Source: an uncultured Coriobacteriaceae bacterium
GTDB lineage: Bacteria; Actinomycetota; Coriobacteriia; Coriobacteriales; QAMH01
Reading direction: 5' to 3'
Assembly (NCBI GenBank): GCA_902796975.1
Contig: CADBRF010000253.1
Location: forward strand, 1-7,317
Length of the DNA stretch: 7,317 bases
Position 1 is the first letter of the stretch. Each line of letters starts with the position of its first letter. Below are positions 6,513 through 7,317 of this stretch, piece after piece. The notes beneath the pieces are model-generated. The model saw nothing but the letters and a program-made list of their open reading frames with translations. It was not told where the DNA came from and did no database searches. The position numbers were made by a program, and so were the translations under genes.

Positions 6513-7016
6513 CTATTCTGTTGTAGACGATTTCTCGGATTGCTTCCTGTGGCCGGAGAAATCGATTTTTCCAATGATATGAGCACGTGAGATATCGGAA
6601 AGGCTGACGTGAAGCACTTCGTCATCAGCAGCTTTTACACTCACGACATCGTCATCAATGCCCTGAAGGACACCAGTAGCCTTTCCGTGGCCACCGTTCT
6701 TGTACGTGATGACAACATCCTCGCCAGCATATTTCTGGAAGTCCTCGGGTTTACGAAGAGGCCGATCAATCCCAGGAGACGAGACCTCAAGCGTATAGGA
6801 ATCCTGAAAAGGATCCATCTCCTCTACAAGAGCATCGACCCATTCTTGGGCAGCAGCCAATTCGTCGAGATTGATTCCTCCTGCTTCGGTATCGAGGAAG
6901 ACTCGAAGTATTGGATTCCGCCGAGTCCCAGCAATCTCAACATCAACAAGATCGAGATGGTGAGAACATGCCTCGGGTTCAAGAGCATCTATGAGCATGC
7001 TCCTCTTATCTGCCAT
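6513..7016 (-). CDS. rimP: Ribosome maturation factor RimP
   Basis: 167-residue 30S assembly factor, first gene of the operon. It binds the free small subunit and assists assembly around uS12. The N-terminal alpha/beta domain (to about residue 88) ends in the family signature VSSPGIDRPL (78-87); the C-terminal SH3-like barrel spans about 92-152 (GEDVVITYKNGG, ATGVLQGID, VSLSDISRAHI). The last residues are polar and likely disordered. The ATG at 7016 is fixed by an in-frame TAG directly before it. GGAGGTG (7033-7027) lies 10 nt upstream, a rather long gap. The only other nearby candidate, Met7, has GAGGAG just 1 nt away, which is too close to work. Length and order (rimP then nusA) match the family well. 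Confidence 0.95.
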   Translation of the reverse strand: MADKRSMLIDALEPEACSHHLDLVDVEIAGTRRNPILRVFLDTEAGGINLDELAAAQEWVDALVEEMDPFQDSYTLEVSSPGIDRPLRKPEDFQKYAGEDVVITYKNGGHGKATGVLQGIDDDVVSVKAADDEVLHVSLSDISRAHIIGKIDFSGHRKQSEKSSTTE

Positions 7017-7026
7017 CTACGTAAAG

Positions 7027-7033
7027 CACCTCC
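7027..7033 (-). promoter_or_regulatory. rimP ribosome-binding site
   Basis: GGAGGTG is a seven-base match to the anti-Shine-Dalgarno complement, 10 nt before the rimP ATG. The spacing is longer than the usual 5-9 nt. It begins 7 nt after the foot of the leader hairpin at 7041-7070, so the hairpin does not cover it. Confidence 0.7.
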
Positions 7034-7040
7034 AACATAC

Positions 7041-7070
7041 AAAGAAAGCGGGACAAAGCCCACTTTCCCT
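7041..7070 (-). terminator. Terminator-like hairpin in the rimP leader (possible attenuator)
   Basis: GAAAGTGGG (7067-7059) pairs with CCCGCTTTC (7052-7044) over nine positions with one G-U, around a 6-nt CTTTGT loop; two more G-U pairs and an A-U pair can extend it to 7070/7041. It is followed by TTTGTATGTT, a moderate U-rich tract, and then the rimP Shine-Dalgarno. The position between the promoter and the first gene suggests transcription attenuation. The weak U-tract would make termination partial or factor-dependent. Function is inferred. Confidence 0.5.
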
Positions 7071-7092
7071 AAGAAAAACGAACATATTGCGA

Positions 7093-7129
7093 ACGGCGGC
7101 TTGAAAGCCATACCGTGGCCCAAAGGCCA
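7093..7129 (-). promoter_or_regulatory. Two adjacent hairpins in the rimP leader
   Basis: First hairpin: TGGCC (7129-7125), loop TTTG, GGCCA (7120-7116). Second: ACGG (7116-7113) with CCGT (7096-7093), a two-base TA bulge, then TGGCT (7110-7106) with AGCCG (7101-7097, closed by a T-G pair) around a TTCA loop. The two share A7116 and could stack end to end. With the terminator-like hairpin downstream they form a structured leader. The rest of 7017-7317 contains no convincing gene. Confidence 0.45.
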
Positions 7130-7170
7130 TCCAGCAGCACAGAAAATGCTGACAGGCACAACACAAATTC

Positions 7171-7176
7171 ATTTTA
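7171..7176 (-). promoter_or_regulatory. Candidate -10 element for the operon
   Basis: TAAAAT matches five of six bases of the sigma-70-type -10 consensus and sits in the most AT-rich part of the upstream region. Sequence 16-18 nt upstream (about 7193-7200, TAGTCTTC) is a poor -35 match, and the TGn extension is not properly placed. It would start transcription near 7164, giving a leader of about 150 nt that includes all three hairpins. Confidence 0.4.
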
Positions 7177-7225
7177 CACGAAAAAGTAAAAGGAAGACTA
7201 GCACCACTAAAGCATGACACCAGAC

Positions 7226-7252
7226 GGTGAAAGCTGCAGGGTGGAAAGCTGC
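7226..7252. repeat. Imperfect tandem repeat upstream of the candidate promoter
   Basis: GGTGAAAGCTGC (7226-7237) and GGTGGAAAGCTGC (7240-7252) are near-identical direct copies about 14-15 nt apart. The copies lie some 50-75 nt upstream of the candidate -10 element. They could be a regulator binding site or chance; nothing identifies a regulator. Confidence 0.4.
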
Positions 7253-7269
7253 GAAATTAAGATTCAGTG

Positions 7270-7293
7270 ATAAAGAAGCCTTTTTACAAAGGC
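7270..7293 (-). terminator. Possible terminator hairpin of an upstream gene
   Basis: GCCTTT (7293-7288), loop GTAA, AAAGGC (7283-7278): a perfect 6-bp stem followed by TTCTTTAT. The stem is short and half A-U, so it would be a weak terminator by itself. It may back up the stronger candidate at the window edge. Confidence 0.35.
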
Positions 7294-7303
7294 AAACAGT
7301 ATG

Positions 7304-7317
7304 AAAAAAGGCGGGGG
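7304..7317 (-). terminator. Probable 3' half of an intrinsic terminator, cut by the window edge
   Basis: On the minus strand the window opens with CCCCCGCC followed directly by TTTTTT. This is what the descending arm and U-tract of a strong GC-rich intrinsic terminator look like. The ascending arm (GGCGGGGG) would lie beyond the window. If so, the rimP operon is separated from the gene upstream and needs its own promoter. Confidence 0.45.

Noticed and set aside
6507..6998. Start of rimP at Met7 (6998)
   Set aside because: GAGGAG is only 1 nt before that ATG, too close for use, whereas the ATG at 7016 has GGAGGTG upstream and immediately follows an in-frame stop.
7017..7172. Minus-strand cysteine-rich open frame (51 codons from the ATG at 7172) ending in the TAG just before the rimP ATG
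   Set aside because: It is in frame with rimP and tempting as a leader peptide, but its ATG overlaps the candidate -10 element, it has no Shine-Dalgarno, and its composition looks like translated non-coding RNA.
6609..7217. Plus-strand 202-codon open frame opposite rimP and its leader
   Set aside because: It lies opposite a recognised RimP, shows no family motif, and its end falls in leader and promoter sequence.
1..7317. CRISPR array, insertion sequence, tRNA/rRNA gene or phage remnant
   Set aside because: No regularly spaced repeats, transposase frame, terminal inverted repeats or tRNA-like cloverleaf was seen; the window is core operon sequence. The repeats in infB are a coding low-complexity linker.

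Overview
The window is a contiguous piece of the bacterial rimP-nusA-infB operon (ribosome maturation, transcription elongation, translation initiation), with every gene on the minus strand. Transcription runs from the right edge to the left: rimP, nusA, ylxR, infB, rbfA, a DHH-family nanoRNase/pAp phosphatase (nrnA/cnpB type), and truB, which runs off the left edge. Coding density is nearly complete from 1 to 7016. The genes are packed tightly: rimP-nusA 12 nt apart, nusA-ylxR abutting (TAA|ATG), ylxR-infB 13 nt, infB-rbfA 3 nt, rbfA-nrnA overlapping by 31 nt, nrnA-truB overlapping by 4 nt (GTGA).

The likely host is a high-GC Gram-positive, most probably a coriobacterium (Actinomycetota, class Coriobacteriia). 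The reasons are the IF2 N-terminus (MAGIRVHELAKEFG, then KIPAKNHASTL), the absence of a ylxQ (L7Ae-like) gene between ylxR and infB as expected outside the Bacillota, and a DHH gene directly after rbfA as in mycobacteria. This is an inference from remembered family features, not from a search.

The only non-coding stretch is 7017-7317, upstream of rimP. Read on the minus strand it holds what look like the terminator remains of an upstream gene (7304-7317 and 7270-7293), an imperfect tandem repeat (7226-7252), a candidate sigma-70-type -10 element (7171-7176), and a leader of about 150 nt. The leader can fold into three successive hairpins, and the last resembles an intrinsic terminator just before the rimP Shine-Dalgarno. 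This arrangement suggests attenuation of the whole operon, possibly by NusA or another product of it.

Functionally the set covers 30S biogenesis (RimP, RbfA), transcription pausing and termination (NusA), RNase P modulation (YlxR/RnpM), initiation (IF2), final degradation of short RNAs and nucleotide second messengers (NrnA) and tRNA U55 pseudouridylation (TruB). The most unusual protein feature is a small Cys/His module, probably zinc-binding, appended to the C-terminus of NusA. YlxR is also unusually rich in cysteine. No wholly new multi-gene system was found; the points worth following are the NusA tail and the rimP leader.
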